A stretch of 64,000 bases of DNA from NCBI RefSeq assembly GCF_030412015.1, contig NZ_JASNRD010000015.1:86300-150299 (forward strand), read 5' to 3'. Of this stretch, positions 54,501 to 62,529 are shown piece by piece. Under the pieces are notes generated by a model, which did no database searches, was not told the origin of the DNA, and worked only from the letters and a program-made list of their open reading frames with translations. The DNA comes from Massilia sp. YIM B02763 (GTDB lineage: Bacteria; Pseudomonadota; Gammaproteobacteria; Burkholderiales; Burkholderiaceae_D). The position numbers and the translations under genes are program-made. The number at the start of each line of letters is the position of its first letter. The stretch's first letter is position 1.

Positions 54501-54613
54501 TGCAGGTGGTCGAGCGGGATACGCGGGTCCAGCGCGCGGGCAGCGGCGGCGGCGCCGCACAGCGTCGCGAACAGGAATGCGCGGAAGAAATTGGATGGCA
54601 GCATGGCCGGCAT
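51578..54613 (-). CDS. Beta-propeller sensor histidine kinase (two-component regulator propeller)
   Basis: 1011 residues from ATG 54613. Signal peptide, then a periplasmic region of about 640 residues made of repeating propeller units (DMWTSKDGMPGDVWDMAQGAGGTMWFAATSGLYRFDG, followed by repeats of GxLWIG or similar), a YYY domain (IDYDAASFTMPERVRFRYRLEG, YRFRVQAVNEDGVWSE), one membrane helix near 755-775, and a HisKA_3 kinase with H800 in IARTLHDTLMQSV and HATPase DDGRGL. Class: NarL-partner kinase. A response regulator with LuxR HTH lies at 56282, and no other HisKA_3 partner is near. Confidence 0.92.
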   Translation of the reverse strand: MPAMLPSNFFRAFLFATLCGAAAAARALDPRIPLDHLHHDMWTSKDGMPGDVWDMAQGAGGTMWFAATSGLYRFDGVRFEHVRSLGGTALQSNVLSALRAHADGALWIGYRFGGADVWHGGVLRHYGTADGLPAGGVRGFERDRAGRDWVLTTKGLLRLDGGRWVRAEDGLPGPAQDLWRAPDGALLAAGDGAVFRLDDATQRFVATGIAATGYGLLLSPDGQLWNDANDRIRRVPAALAAYPAGRPHAGLPTAFSHIFDRDGNLWAALAGGVARTTPAGLADKETVMVADGERLARPDSLSSTTVKTILEDGEGNIWLGTRRGVDRLRHNRLMPLPLAPDSGYITLAHDGAGTLWATAKVGPLWQFWRLDAGGPVLQPDQRVTALATGNDGSLLVGTGTHIERRANGKTERIPFPANLQHRGDRYEGARLMVDDGAALWASFVNDRLYRYADGAWRPATDFGLPERPPNGVGRARDGTLWIGYDSDIHALRDGKLRRYGRPDGLDIGLVATLADVGGTLVAGGDRGLALLSGTRFRQVEAADPGAFAGVTGIVQTPDGDLWLNGSRGLVHVRGADWSALLAAPARTRLPCEVFDTLDGYPGIAHFRTAQPSLLQDRQGRLLLAATDGAAWLDPRRLYRNLVAPPLRIGAVGAHGQAFAPRDGMLLPAGTRALQIDYDAASFTMPERVRFRYRLEGVDADWQDAGTRRSAYYSRLAPGDYRFRVQAVNEDGVWSERGAALSFGIAPTFVQSTAFKVLCAAAAAFAAWLLYRLRLRAATRQLRRLLRERAGERERIARTLHDTLMQSVQALLMLFETARDRLPADNPSRPLLDRTLEQARRTLAEGRDELYALRGAGAPGQDLAAALAPLGHMLGEQYGVGFDIAVDGAQRALRPEVAQEACFIAREALQNAFRHTHAAHVTLRLRYDDTEFALEVRDDGRGLAPGPVRPGHWGLAGMRERAAAIGAGIAIGAAGPPGSGTLVALRLDARLAYAAPPRRRRPPGFSLFRGAR

Positions 54614-54791
54614 TGTAATGGAACGCCGTTGCCTTGCGCCGGCCCGCCGCCTGCATCCCGACTGCATCTGTATACGAACGGATACTGGTGACGCCCGCAT
54701 GGTCGAACTACCATGGCCTGCCGGTGATATCCGGCTCCAAGACTACGGTGCCGCGCCAGCGCCGTCCGATAACCCTGACGAGGACACACCA

Positions 54792-55484
54792 ATGAACAAT
54801 CCGAAACTCGAAGTGCTGACGCCGCAGAACAGCCAGCTGATCATCATCGACCACCAGCCGCAGATGGCGTTCGCCGTGCAGTCGATCGACCGCCAGACGC
54901 TGAAGAACAACGTGGTGGGCCTGGCCAAGGCGGCGTCCGTCTTCAACATCCCGACCACCATCACCACCGTCGAGACCGAAAGCTTCTCCGGCCACACCTT
55001 CCCGGAAATCCTGGACGTGTTCCCGGGCAAGCCCATCCTCGAACGCACCTCGATGAACTCCTGGGACGACCAGAAGGTGCGCGACGCGCTGGCCGCCAAC
55101 GGCCGCAAGAAGGTCGTCGTGGCCGGCCTCTGGACCGAGGTCTGCAACACCACCTTCGCGCTGTGCGCCATGCTGGAAGGCGACTACGAGATCTACATGG
55201 TCGCCGACGCCTCGGGCGGCACCTCGAAGGAAGCGCACGACTGGGCGATGCAGCGCATGGTGCAGGCCGGCGCCGTGCCCGTGACCTGGCAGCAGGTGCT
55301 GCTCGAGTGGCAGCGCGACTGGGCCCGCCGCGAGACCTATGACGCCGTCGGCGCCATCGTCAAGGAGCATTCGGGCGCCTACGGCATGGGCATCGACTAC
55401 GCGTACACGATGGTGCACAAGGCGCCGGAGCGCGCCAAGCCGGGCCACGAGACGCTGGCCCCTGTCGCCGCACCGGTGCGCTGA
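54792..55484 (+). CDS. Isochorismatase-family hydrolase (YcaC-like)
   Basis: 230 residues. Cysteine-hydrolase marks: catalytic Asp in LIIIDHQPQMAFAV, Glu/Lys region ERTSMNSWDD, and catalytic Cys in AGLWTEVCNTTFALCAMLEG. YcaC-like proteins have unclear physiological substrates. First gene of a plus-strand run with the XapX-domain gene (67-bp gap) and two receiver genes; divergent from the propeller kinase gene across 178 bp. It is not a siderophore-synthesis enzyme by context. Confidence 0.9.
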   Translation: MNNPKLEVLTPQNSQLIIIDHQPQMAFAVQSIDRQTLKNNVVGLAKAASVFNIPTTITTVETESFSGHTFPEILDVFPGKPILERTSMNSWDDQKVRDALAANGRKKVVVAGLWTEVCNTTFALCAMLEGDYEIYMVADASGGTSKEAHDWAMQRMVQAGAVPVTWQQVLLEWQRDWARRETYDAVGAIVKEHSGAYGMGIDYAYTMVHKAPERAKPGHETLAPVAAPVR

Positions 55485-55551
55485 GCAAGCCATCCTCGCC
55501 GGGCCGCGCCGCGTGCGCCGGCCCGGCGCCACTTTTCGCACGGAGCGCCCC

Positions 55552-55812
55552 ATGAAGTTCTACCTGGTTTCCCTCGCGGTCGGCCTCCTGGTCGGCTGCA
55601 TCTACGCCTTGCTGCAGGTGCGCTCGCCGGCCCCGCCGGCCATCGCGCTGATCGGCCTGTTCGGCATGCTGGTCGGCGAACAGGCGGTGCCGATCGCCAA
55701 GCGCCTGATCTCCGGCGAGCCGGTCACCGTCTCCTGGTTCCGCGCCGAGTGCGTCAGCCGCATCAGCGGGGTCGAGCCCCCGCGCCAGGCGCCGCAAGAC
55801 CCCGCGGCATGA
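55552..55812 (+). CDS. XapX-domain membrane protein
   Basis: 86 residues. The XapX domain is visible: MKFYLVSLAVGLLVGCIYALLQVRSPAPPAIALIGLFGMLVGEQ with two membrane helices. The family is widely present in Proteobacteria and of unknown role. Ribosome site CGGAGCG lies before ATG 55552. The stop overlaps the next start (ATGA), so it is translationally coupled to the receiver protein. Confidence 0.85.
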   Translation: MKFYLVSLAVGLLVGCIYALLQVRSPAPPAIALIGLFGMLVGEQAVPIAKRLISGEPVTVSWFRAECVSRISGVEPPRQAPQDPAA

Positions 55813-56201
55813 GCTGCGCGCCCGACGCGCCATACCGCGTCCTCGTCGTCGTCGACGACGACGCCGTGCGCGAAGCCATGCTTAACCTCCTGACGGCGGC
55901 CGGTTATGCCGCCGAGGGCTTCGGCGACGGCGCCGCGCTGCTGGCGACGGCGCAGGCGCACCTGGCCCACTGCGCGGTGCTCGACATCCACCTGGGCGAC
56001 GCCGATGGCTTCACGCTGGCCGAACGCCTGCGCGCCGGCGCGCCCAACCTGCCGCTCATCTTCATCACGGGCGACGAGGACCCGCGCCTGGACGAACGCG
56101 CCGGCCGCGCCGGCGCCCTGGCCCTGATGCGCAAGCCGGTCGACACCGACTGCCTGCTGGCGCTGATCGACGCGATACCGCCCGCGAGGACGCCCCGATG
56201 A
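55809..56201 (+). CDS. Single-domain response regulator
   Basis: 130 residues: receiver with VDDD at 15-18, phospho-acceptor D59 (AVLDIHLGD) and K109 (LMRKPVD). It has no output domain and overlaps the XapX gene by 4 bp. It may pass phosphate to, or compete with, the downstream FixJ-type regulator. Confidence 0.85.
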   Translation: MSCAPDAPYRVLVVVDDDAVREAMLNLLTAAGYAAEGFGDGAALLATAQAHLAHCAVLDIHLGDADGFTLAERLRAGAPNLPLIFITGDEDPRLDERAGRAGALALMRKPVDTDCLLALIDAIPPARTPR

Positions 56202-56223
56202 ACGCACATTCCAGCTATCCGAT

Positions 56224-56253
56224 TTGGCGCGACCCAGCATTTTCCGCTATTCT
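56224..56253 (+). promoter_or_regulatory. Candidate promoter for the FixJ-type gene
   Basis: TTGGCG (56224-56229), 18-bp spacer and TATTCT (56248-56253) upstream of ATG 56282. It supports an independent start for the regulator in addition to read-through from the upstream coupled genes. Confidence 0.45.
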
Positions 56254-56281
56254 TGCCCCCATGAATGAACTGGAGACAGGG

Positions 56282-56905
56282 ATGAGCGAGCGCCTCGTCA
56301 TGGTGCTCGACGACGATCCGACCATCCGCAGCGCCGTCTCGGATCTGCTCGAGGCGGAAGGATACCGCGTCGCCGCGTTCGCCTCCGCCGCGGACTTCCT
56401 CGAGACCCCGGCGCCCGCCATTCCCTCGTGCGTGATCCTGGACATGCAGATGCCCCAGTTCGACGGCATGACCGTGCTCCAGCACATGGCGCGGCGCCGC
56501 CTGGCCTTGCCCGTCATCTTCCTGACGGGGCATGGCTCGATCCCGCTGTCCGTCGCCGCGATGAAGGCGGGCGCCAACGAATTCCTGACCAAGCCGGTCG
56601 ATCCGGACGCGCTGCTGGCGGCCGTGGGCGAAGCGCTGGCGGCCGACTGCGCGCGCATCGCCGAGCGCCGCGAAACGGACCGGCTGGCCGAGCTGCACGC
56701 CCAGCTGACCCCGCGCGAACGGGAGGTGTTCGCGCTGGCCATCGGCGGCCTGCTCAACAAGCAGATCGCCGACGAGATGGGCATCAGCGAGATCATGGCC
56801 AAGGTGCACAAGCGTAACCTGATGCAGAAGATGCAGACCCGCACGCTGGCCGAGCTGGTGCGCATGGCCGAGCGGCTCGGCATCGAGATCACGCGCCGGC
56901 GCTGA
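56282..56905 (+). CDS. FixJ-type response regulator (LuxR HTH)
   Basis: 207 residues from ATG 56282 (GGAGACAGGG upstream); an ATG at 56198 overlapping the previous stop would give a 28-residue leader and is kept as an alternative. Receiver with D54 (VILDMQMPQFDG), T82 and K104 (FLTKPVD), linker helix, and a LuxR HTH from about 142 (LTPREREVFALAIGGLLNKQIADEMGISEIMAKVHKRNLMQKM). HisKA_3 kinases partner this class, and the propeller kinase at 51578-54613 is the closest candidate. Confidence 0.9.
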   Translation: MSERLVMVLDDDPTIRSAVSDLLEAEGYRVAAFASAADFLETPAPAIPSCVILDMQMPQFDGMTVLQHMARRRLALPVIFLTGHGSIPLSVAAMKAGANEFLTKPVDPDALLAAVGEALAADCARIAERRETDRLAELHAQLTPREREVFALAIGGLLNKQIADEMGISEIMAKVHKRNLMQKMQTRTLAELVRMAERLGIEITRRR

Positions 56906-56953
56906 GCACCCGGCGCCCACGGCTTGAATGCCGCAGGCGCGCGGCCGGCGGCC

Positions 56954-58426
56954 TTACTGCCGGGGGGCCGACCGCACGCCGTCCAGCGTGCGGCCGACCC
57001 ACGCGGCCAGCGCGTCGTCGTCGCCCATGCGGCCCGCATACGGGTAGTCCGGCATGAAGGGCTCGCGCGTCGCCTGTGCCGTCACGTACAGGGCCGACGG
57101 AATGTACAGCGCGCCGCGCCCGCTGGGCAGGTCGGTGCGCGCGATCTCGCCCAGCGGCGAGTAGCCGATCGTCGCCTCGCCCAGCAGCACGGCGTCGCCC
57201 GTCGCCTGCAGTTGCTGGACGAAGTTCATGCACGAGCTGAAGCAGTTGCGGTCGATGACGGCGGCCAGGCGCGGACCGCGCGGACGCTTGACGACGAAGG
57301 GCGCTGGCGGCGCATCCGACGCGGGAGGCGCACCGCTGACCTGGGCCATCCTGCGGCCTGCGCGCATGGCCTCGCGCACCTTCGCCAGGTCGGCCGCGAA
57401 TTCGTCCTTCGAGGCGGCGAATTCCGGCTTTGCCGCGTAGTGCTGGAGCAGGGCGACGGTGGCCCCGTCGGCGATCAGGTATTTCCGCATCCCTCCCGCT
57501 TCCGCCAGTTGCAGGCTGTACGCTTGTCCGTACAGCACGCCCAGCGCCCGCCGGCCCCAGCTCGAATCGCCGCCGCCGTTGCCGCGCAGGTCGAACACGA
57601 TCCAGTCGGCATCCTTGACGGTGGCGAGCTGCTTGTACAGCGCTTCGTAGGCGGTTCCCGACGCGGCGCCGTTAAAGTCGGGCATGCCGACCCAGTAGCG
57701 GCCCTTGCCCAGCGCCGTCATGCCGACCGGCTTCGCACGCGCGGCGCTGGCGCGGCGCCGCGCGTCGAAGCGCGCGACGGCGGCGGCATCGCCCGCCACC
57801 TGCAGCGGCAGGGCATAGCGCCGGCGGCCGCCGTCGGGCAGGTCGAACACGCAGGCCTTGGGCGTCCACCCCAGGCCCGCATCGAACATCACCTGCTGGG
57901 CCAGGGTCGAGAACGTGCCCGCGTATTCGATGCTGGCGCTGTTGAACGGCGCGGCCTCTTCCTTGAGCCAGGTGCCGATCCAGGCGCCGTCGCAGCTCTG
58001 CGCGATGGCGCCGGCGGGCGGCAGCGGATTCGGCCAGCCCGGCTCCGTCCACACCACGCGGTAGCGGCCGTCGACCAGGTCGAGCACGAGGCCGGTCCAG
58101 CCGCGCGTCTTCTGGCGCAGGTCGATGCCGGTATGGGGATCGCCGAAGCCGGCGATGAAGCGCCGCATCAGCCGCAGGTAGTCCTGTTCCGTATGCACCT
58201 CGTCCACCTGGGCCAGCGCAAGCGCGCTCCCTGCGGCCAGCGGCGCGGAGACGCTGGGCAGGCCGCCGACGATGCCGGCATGGCGGGCCGCGACCGTGTC
58301 GATGGCGAAGCGGATGTCCTGGCGCGCGGCCGCGGTCCAGTCGGTTTCCGGGGAGGCGGCGCCGGCGGCGGCGCACAGCAGCGAGAGCGCGAGCGTGGCG
58401 CCGCGCAGGCGGGACGAGGAGGGCAT
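56954..58426 (-). CDS. Exported S41-like peptidase
   Basis: 490 residues from ATG 58426; signal peptide about 1-24 (RGATLALSLLCAAAGAA). Family S41 (C-terminal processing peptidase-like) pattern: FIAGFGDPHTGIDL, WIVFDLRGNGGGDSSWG and the nucleophile region RNCFSSCMNFVQQL, with FGDPHTG and DLRGNGGG the clearest marks. No PDZ domain is evident. Periplasmic; substrate unknown. Weak ribosome site. Convergent with the FixJ-type gene. Confidence 0.85.
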   Translation of the reverse strand: MPSSSRLRGATLALSLLCAAAGAASPETDWTAAARQDIRFAIDTVAARHAGIVGGLPSVSAPLAAGSALALAQVDEVHTEQDYLRLMRRFIAGFGDPHTGIDLRQKTRGWTGLVLDLVDGRYRVVWTEPGWPNPLPPAGAIAQSCDGAWIGTWLKEEAAPFNSASIEYAGTFSTLAQQVMFDAGLGWTPKACVFDLPDGGRRRYALPLQVAGDAAAVARFDARRRASAARAKPVGMTALGKGRYWVGMPDFNGAASGTAYEALYKQLATVKDADWIVFDLRGNGGGDSSWGRRALGVLYGQAYSLQLAEAGGMRKYLIADGATVALLQHYAAKPEFAASKDEFAADLAKVREAMRAGRRMAQVSGAPPASDAPPAPFVVKRPRGPRLAAVIDRNCFSSCMNFVQQLQATGDAVLLGEATIGYSPLGEIARTDLPSGRGALYIPSALYVTAQATREPFMPDYPYAGRMGDDDALAAWVGRTLDGVRSAPRQ

Positions 58427-58546
58427 GGATGGGCGGGCAGGGTTGGGATGCCTGAAGCGTAACAAACCGTGACGCAAGAAAATGCGCGCATTGTCACGCC
58501 CGCGGCGCCGTCCGCGAAGCCGGCGCGAAGGCGCTATACTGGCCGC

Positions 58547-59410
58547 ATGCGCATCCAGCTTTTTTCCGACCTCCACCTCGAACGCAATTCCGGTTTCGTC
58601 CCCTTCATCGCACCCGACACGGACGTCGTCGTGCTGGCCGGCGACATCGGGTCCTACCAGTCCAATTCGCGCCTCACGGACGAGGACTTCGGCCTGGCGC
58701 GTTTTTCGCCGCGTCGTGCCGATGCGCCGAAGGCGCGCGTGCTGTACATCCCGGGCAACCACGAATTCGATTCGCTGGAGTACGACACGGCGTATGCGCG
58801 CCTGCGCGCAAGCTGCGAACGGCTGGGCATCGAATGGCTCGACCGCGAGACGGTGACGATCGAAGGCGTGCGCTTCGTCGGCACCACGCTGTGGGCCGAC
58901 TTCGACGCACTGGCGAGCCGCGAGCCGGACGCCGGCAAGCGCCTCAAGGCGCGCGAGAAGGCCTTTCGCGCCGCGAACTACTATCTCGCCAGGAACACGA
59001 CGCTCAAGGATGGGCAGCCGGTGCTGGCCGAGCAGCAGCGCGAGATGTCGCTCGATTGCCAGGCCTGGCTGCGCGCCGCAATGTCGGCGCCGTTCGACGG
59101 CACCACCGTCGCCGTCACCCACTACGCGCCCAGCTTGCAAAGCGCCGATCCCCGCTATGGGCTGACGCCTGGCACGGCGGGCTTCTGCAATGCCATGGAC
59201 GACATGTTCGCGCTCGCCGACGTGTGGATGCACGGCCACCTGCACTGCGCCAACGACTACCTCGTCGAGACGGAGACGGACGGCCGCCGGCGCACCTGCC
59301 ACGTCATCGCGAATCCGCTCGGCTATGCGGGCAAGGGCGAGCAGGAAGCGTTCCGGCCGGACCTGGTCATCGCGCTGCAGGACCGCTTGCCGCAGGACCG
59401 CTCGCGATAG
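58547..59410 (+). CDS. Metallophosphoesterase
   Basis: 287 residues, calcineurin-like fold: D and H in FSDLHLERN, GDIG, GNHEF, H in VTHYAPS and HGHLH near the end. Two metal ions are expected. Family members hydrolyse phosphodiesters or small phosphates; substrate unknown. It overlaps the convergent Lgt-like/TlpA gene by 44 bp. Confidence 0.9.
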   Translation: MRIQLFSDLHLERNSGFVPFIAPDTDVVVLAGDIGSYQSNSRLTDEDFGLARFSPRRADAPKARVLYIPGNHEFDSLEYDTAYARLRASCERLGIEWLDRETVTIEGVRFVGTTLWADFDALASREPDAGKRLKAREKAFRAANYYLARNTTLKDGQPVLAEQQREMSLDCQAWLRAAMSAPFDGTTVAVTHYAPSLQSADPRYGLTPGTAGFCNAMDDMFALADVWMHGHLHCANDYLVETETDGRRRTCHVIANPLGYAGKGEQEAFRPDLVIALQDRLPQDRSR

Positions 59411-60218
59411 GACGGCGCGCTGCCGGCGCGCCGGCGGCCTGCAGGTGCGACGCCAGCGTCGCCTCCGAGAGCTCGCCGATGCGGCGGCCGACCAGGCGTC
59501 CCCTGGCGTCGAAGAACAGCGTGGTCGGCAGGCCCGGCGACCCGGTTGCCCGGCCCAGCGCGCCGCTGCGGTCCAGCAGCAGGCGGTCGAGCTGCACGCC
59601 GGCCTCGCGCAGGTAGGTGGCGACGGCCGCGGCATCCTCGCCCTGGTTCACGAACACGAAGCGCACGCCCGCGTGCGCGCGCTGGGCGCGGGCCAGCAAG
59701 GGCATTTCGCGCCGGCAGGGCGGACACCAGGTGGCCCACAGGTTGAGCACGACGGGCTGGCCCGCCAGCGTGCGCAGGTCGACGCGCTTGCCGTCCGGTC
59801 CTTCCAGCGTCAGCGCCGGCAGCGCGCCGGCCGGTTCGCGTGCCGTCCACCACAAGTGGCTGGCGCCCCAGGCGACGAGGGCGGCCGCGAGGCCGGCCGC
59901 GACGGCGCGGCGGGCAGGGCGCCGCCGCCACGCCAGCGCCGCGCCGCACAGCACGGCGGCGACTGCGGCGACGCTCGCGTCGAAACCGCCGTCGCGCAGG
60001 TCCAGCACGCGCAGGGGATCCGCCCCGTAGCCGGACCACCAGCGCGCGACGAAGCTGGCGCGGCCCGCGACCAGGGCTGCGGCGGCGCACATCCACAGCA
60101 GGCCCTCGACGCGCACGCCGCCGCGCCTGGCCACGGCATTGCCGACGCCCAGCGCGGCGAACAGCGCGAGCAGGGCCGTCAGCACGCCGGGAGCAAAGGA
60201 AAACGGTCCGATCGTCAT
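59367..60218 (-). CDS. Lgt-like membrane domain fused to TlpA-type thioredoxin
   Basis: 283 residues. Four or so membrane helices occupy 8-125; their sequence (VAGRASFVARWWSGYGADPLRVLDLRDGGFD) recalls the central part of prolipoprotein diacylglyceryl transferase, without a complete Lgt active site. After them a TlpA-family thioredoxin fold has WCPPC at 164-168 (C165, C168), LPALTLEGPDGKRVDL and the cis-Pro LPTTLFF. Probably a membrane-anchored periplasmic disulfide reductase. The Ala/Pro/Ser/Arg tail lies in the overlap with the phosphoesterase gene. Confidence 0.85.
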   Translation of the reverse strand: MTIGPFSFAPGVLTALLALFAALGVGNAVARRGGVRVEGLLWMCAAAALVAGRASFVARWWSGYGADPLRVLDLRDGGFDASVAAVAAVLCGAALAWRRRPARRAVAAGLAAALVAWGASHLWWTAREPAGALPALTLEGPDGKRVDLRTLAGQPVVLNLWATWCPPCRREMPLLARAQRAHAGVRFVFVNQGEDAAAVATYLREAGVQLDRLLLDRSGALGRATGSPGLPTTLFFDARGRLVGRRIGELSEATLASHLQAAGAPAARRPIASGPAASGPAAR

Positions 60219-60227
60219 CGTGCCCTC

Positions 60228-61208
60228 CTATTCGTCGCGCAGTTCGCGCGGGATCGCGTAGCCGAAGCGCTTCGGGTCGAACGTCAGTGCCCAGGTATGC
60301 GCCTCGACGGGCCGGCCGTCCAGCGTGCCGCCCGCGGTCACGGTGATCGGCGCCGGCAGCATGCCGTCGCTGGCGGCGAGGCGGTAGGACCAGCTGCGCT
60401 GCTCGCAGCGCAACGGTTCCTCTTCCTCCTCCTCTTCCGTGTCGTCCGGGGCCGCGTGGTTTGCCGCGTCATTTGCCGCGGCATTGTCCGCCGCATTGTC
60501 GGCATCCGGCGTCGTGTCCCGGTTCCAGGTCTCCCACGCGGCCTTCGCCGCCTCGCACGACACGGCGGGGCGCGCCGTGCGCGCGGCCAGGAACTCGCCC
60601 AGCACGGCGATCTCGCCGCCGTGCGGCGCGAGCACGGTATTGGTGGTCGTCACGGGCGCCTGCGCGGGGTCGGTGCCGCTCTGCGCCCGCACGATCCAGC
60701 CGCGCAGGTTGGCGCCCAGCGCCAGGAAACGCACCTGTTCCGGCCGCACGGCCAGCGTCGATTCGTACTTGACCTGCAGGCTCGCCTGCGCCAGGTTGCC
60801 GTCCCAGGGGCGGGCGGGGTGGAGGTGGAAGGCGCCGTAGACGGCGTGCTCGCTGCCGTCCACGGCCGCACCGCTGGCGACGAAGTACAGCTCGTCGCCG
60901 TCGGCGCCGTCCGTGATCTTCTCCTGCTGCACTACGCGCATCAGGTAGGTGACGTTGTCGTCGCCCGTGTACAGCCAGCCCTTCTTCTCCGTCGAATAGC
61001 TGCCGTAGGTCGCGGCCATGACGCTGTCGATCACCGTCGCCTCGTCGATGGCGACGCGCGGCGTGCCGCGGTAGGCAGCCGTGCCGACGACGACCAGCGC
61101 CAGCAGGACGGCCCCCGCGAGCACGTAGAGCAGCACCCGCAGGCGCGAGCGGCGCGGCCGGGCGCCGGGTTGCGCCGCCCGGGCCACGGGTTCCTTCAGG
61201 TCGTCCAT
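60228..61208 (-). CDS. Membrane-anchored hypothetical protein with acidic linker
   Basis: 326 residues; one membrane helix at about 25-47 after a basic N-terminus. The extracytoplasmic part has a Trp/Tyr-rich region, then a low-complexity Asp/Asn/Ala stretch (DADNAADNAAANDAANHAA) ending in seven Glu (DDTEEEEEEE), followed by a compact C-terminal domain (LRCEQRSWSYRLAASDG). I recognise no family. It starts 9 bp upstream of the Lgt-like/TlpA gene on the same strand, so the two are probably cotranscribed. Confidence 0.8.
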   Translation of the reverse strand: MDDLKEPVARAAQPGARPRRSRLRVLLYVLAGAVLLALVVVGTAAYRGTPRVAIDEATVIDSVMAATYGSYSTEKKGWLYTGDDNVTYLMRVVQQEKITDGADGDELYFVASGAAVDGSEHAVYGAFHLHPARPWDGNLAQASLQVKYESTLAVRPEQVRFLALGANLRGWIVRAQSGTDPAQAPVTTTNTVLAPHGGEIAVLGEFLAARTARPAVSCEAAKAAWETWNRDTTPDADNAADNAAANDAANHAAPDDTEEEEEEEPLRCEQRSWSYRLAASDGMLPAPITVTAGGTLDGRPVEAHTWALTFDPKRFGYAIPRELRDE

Positions 61209-61320
61209 CTGTTCCTCGACATCGAAAACGGGATTGCGAATTCCCAGTTATCAAATTTTACAGGATCGAGGCGTCAATACGGGGCGCCGCCCCTGTGGCG
61301 ACGGCTTGCGCGCAGCTGGA

Positions 61321-61962
61321 TCAGGGGCGCTTCAACTGCCCGATGACGCTCGCCACCTTGGTGGTGATGACGTCGACCGCCGGGCCGTTGGCGCCGTGCG
61401 GCAGGATGACGTCGGCATGGCGCTTGGTCGGTTCGATGAACTGCTTGTGCATCGGGCGTACCGTTTCCATGTACTGGGCGACGATGCTCTCCATCGTGCG
61501 GCCGCGCTCGGCGATGTCGCGCTGCATGCGGCGGATGAAGCGCACGTCGGGCGCGGTGTCGACGAAGATCTTCAGCGACATCATGCTGCGCAAGTCCGCG
61601 TCGTACAGGGCGAACAGGCCCTCGATGACGATGACGGGGGCCGGCTTGACGGGAATCGTCTTGTCGGAGCGGTTGTCGATCGTGAAGTCGTACTCGGGCA
61701 TGGCGATCGTTTCGCCGTTGCGCAGGGCGCGCACGTGCTGCACCAGCAAGGGCCAGTCGAAGGCCTGCGGATGGTCGTAGTTCTGCTTGCGGCGCACTTC
61801 GGGGGACAGGTCGGACTGGTCGCGGTAGTAATCGTCCTGCATCACGACCGAGACCATCTCGGCGCCGAACGACGCCAGGACCTGCTGGGTCACCGTCGAC
61901 TTGCCGCTGCCGCTTCCGCCGGCGACACCGATGACAAACGGAGGGGTGGGAATCTCATTCAT
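61321..61962 (-). CDS. udk: Uridine kinase
   Basis: 213 residues of the uridine kinase/phosphoribulokinase family: P-loop GVAGGSGSGKST (12-23), DDYYRDQSDLS, YDHPQAFDW, VIVEGLFALYD and the arginines in IRRMQRDIAERGR. It phosphorylates uridine and cytidine using ATP or GTP in the salvage pathway. The start ATG is at 61962. Single gene. Confidence 0.93.
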   Translation of the reverse strand: MNEIPTPPFVIGVAGGSGSGKSTVTQQVLASFGAEMVSVVMQDDYYRDQSDLSPEVRRKQNYDHPQAFDWPLLVQHVRALRNGETIAMPEYDFTIDNRSDKTIPVKPAPVIVIEGLFALYDADLRSMMSLKIFVDTAPDVRFIRRMQRDIAERGRTMESIVAQYMETVRPMHKQFIEPTKRHADVILPHGANGPAVDVITTKVASVIGQLKRP

Positions 61963-62110
61963 CCCCGCATGATACCGGAGTGGCGGGGGATCCGACAGGG
62001 CTGCTTGAACCGACGCCAGGCGATCGACGGCGCTGTTGCGTTACCGGAGCTCGTCGCAGCCGGTCAATAAAAACGGCTGATGCACGCAGTGGCAACTGCG
62101 CACGCGCGTT

Positions 62111-62395
62111 TTATGTTTGATCCTCGTAAAGAACGCCGCCAAGCAGCCGGGCCGACAGATTATAGGCAAGGCAGGACAGGGCCGTCGCGACGGCGCCGGA
62201 GAGCGCAAACAACAGCGGCATCACAATCAAGTACATCCACCATTCGGTGCGGTCCGGGTAGCCGTGACGTTCCGGATCGAAGCTTTTGAAAAAGCGCATC
62301 AGCGCGACGGTGGGATAAGAGAGAAAGAAAGCAACCAAGAGGCCGTGCAGTGTGGCACTCATTACACCAATACGTTTCAGACGTTTTTCGCTCAT
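62111..62395 (-). CDS. Small two-helix membrane protein
   Basis: 94 residues from ATG 62395 (GAGAACC upstream). Hydrophobic segments about 9-34 (MSATLHGLLVAFFLSYPTVALMRFF) and 53-86. Charged loop FDPERHGYPDRTEWW between them. Unknown function; no recognisable family. GC content falls here relative to the rest of the window. Confidence 0.65.
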   Translation of the reverse strand: MSEKRLKRIGVMSATLHGLLVAFFLSYPTVALMRFFKSFDPERHGYPDRTEWWMYLIVMPLLFALSGAVATALSCLAYNLSARLLGGVLYEDQT

Positions 62396-62529
62396 GTGGT
62401 TCTCGCAGATACCTGACGCACCAGGTAATTCTTTCTAAAAAGATCTTGTAGCACGATGCGTCGGGAGCCAATAAAAAGAGTGGCGCTCACGTATCGGAAC
62501 AAGCAAGGGGGCGGCGACAGGCCATCCGG

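Noticed and set aside
54792..55484. Siderophore synthesis role for the isochorismatase-family gene
   Set aside because: No entABC-like partners, and the sequence resembles YcaC-type hydrolases.
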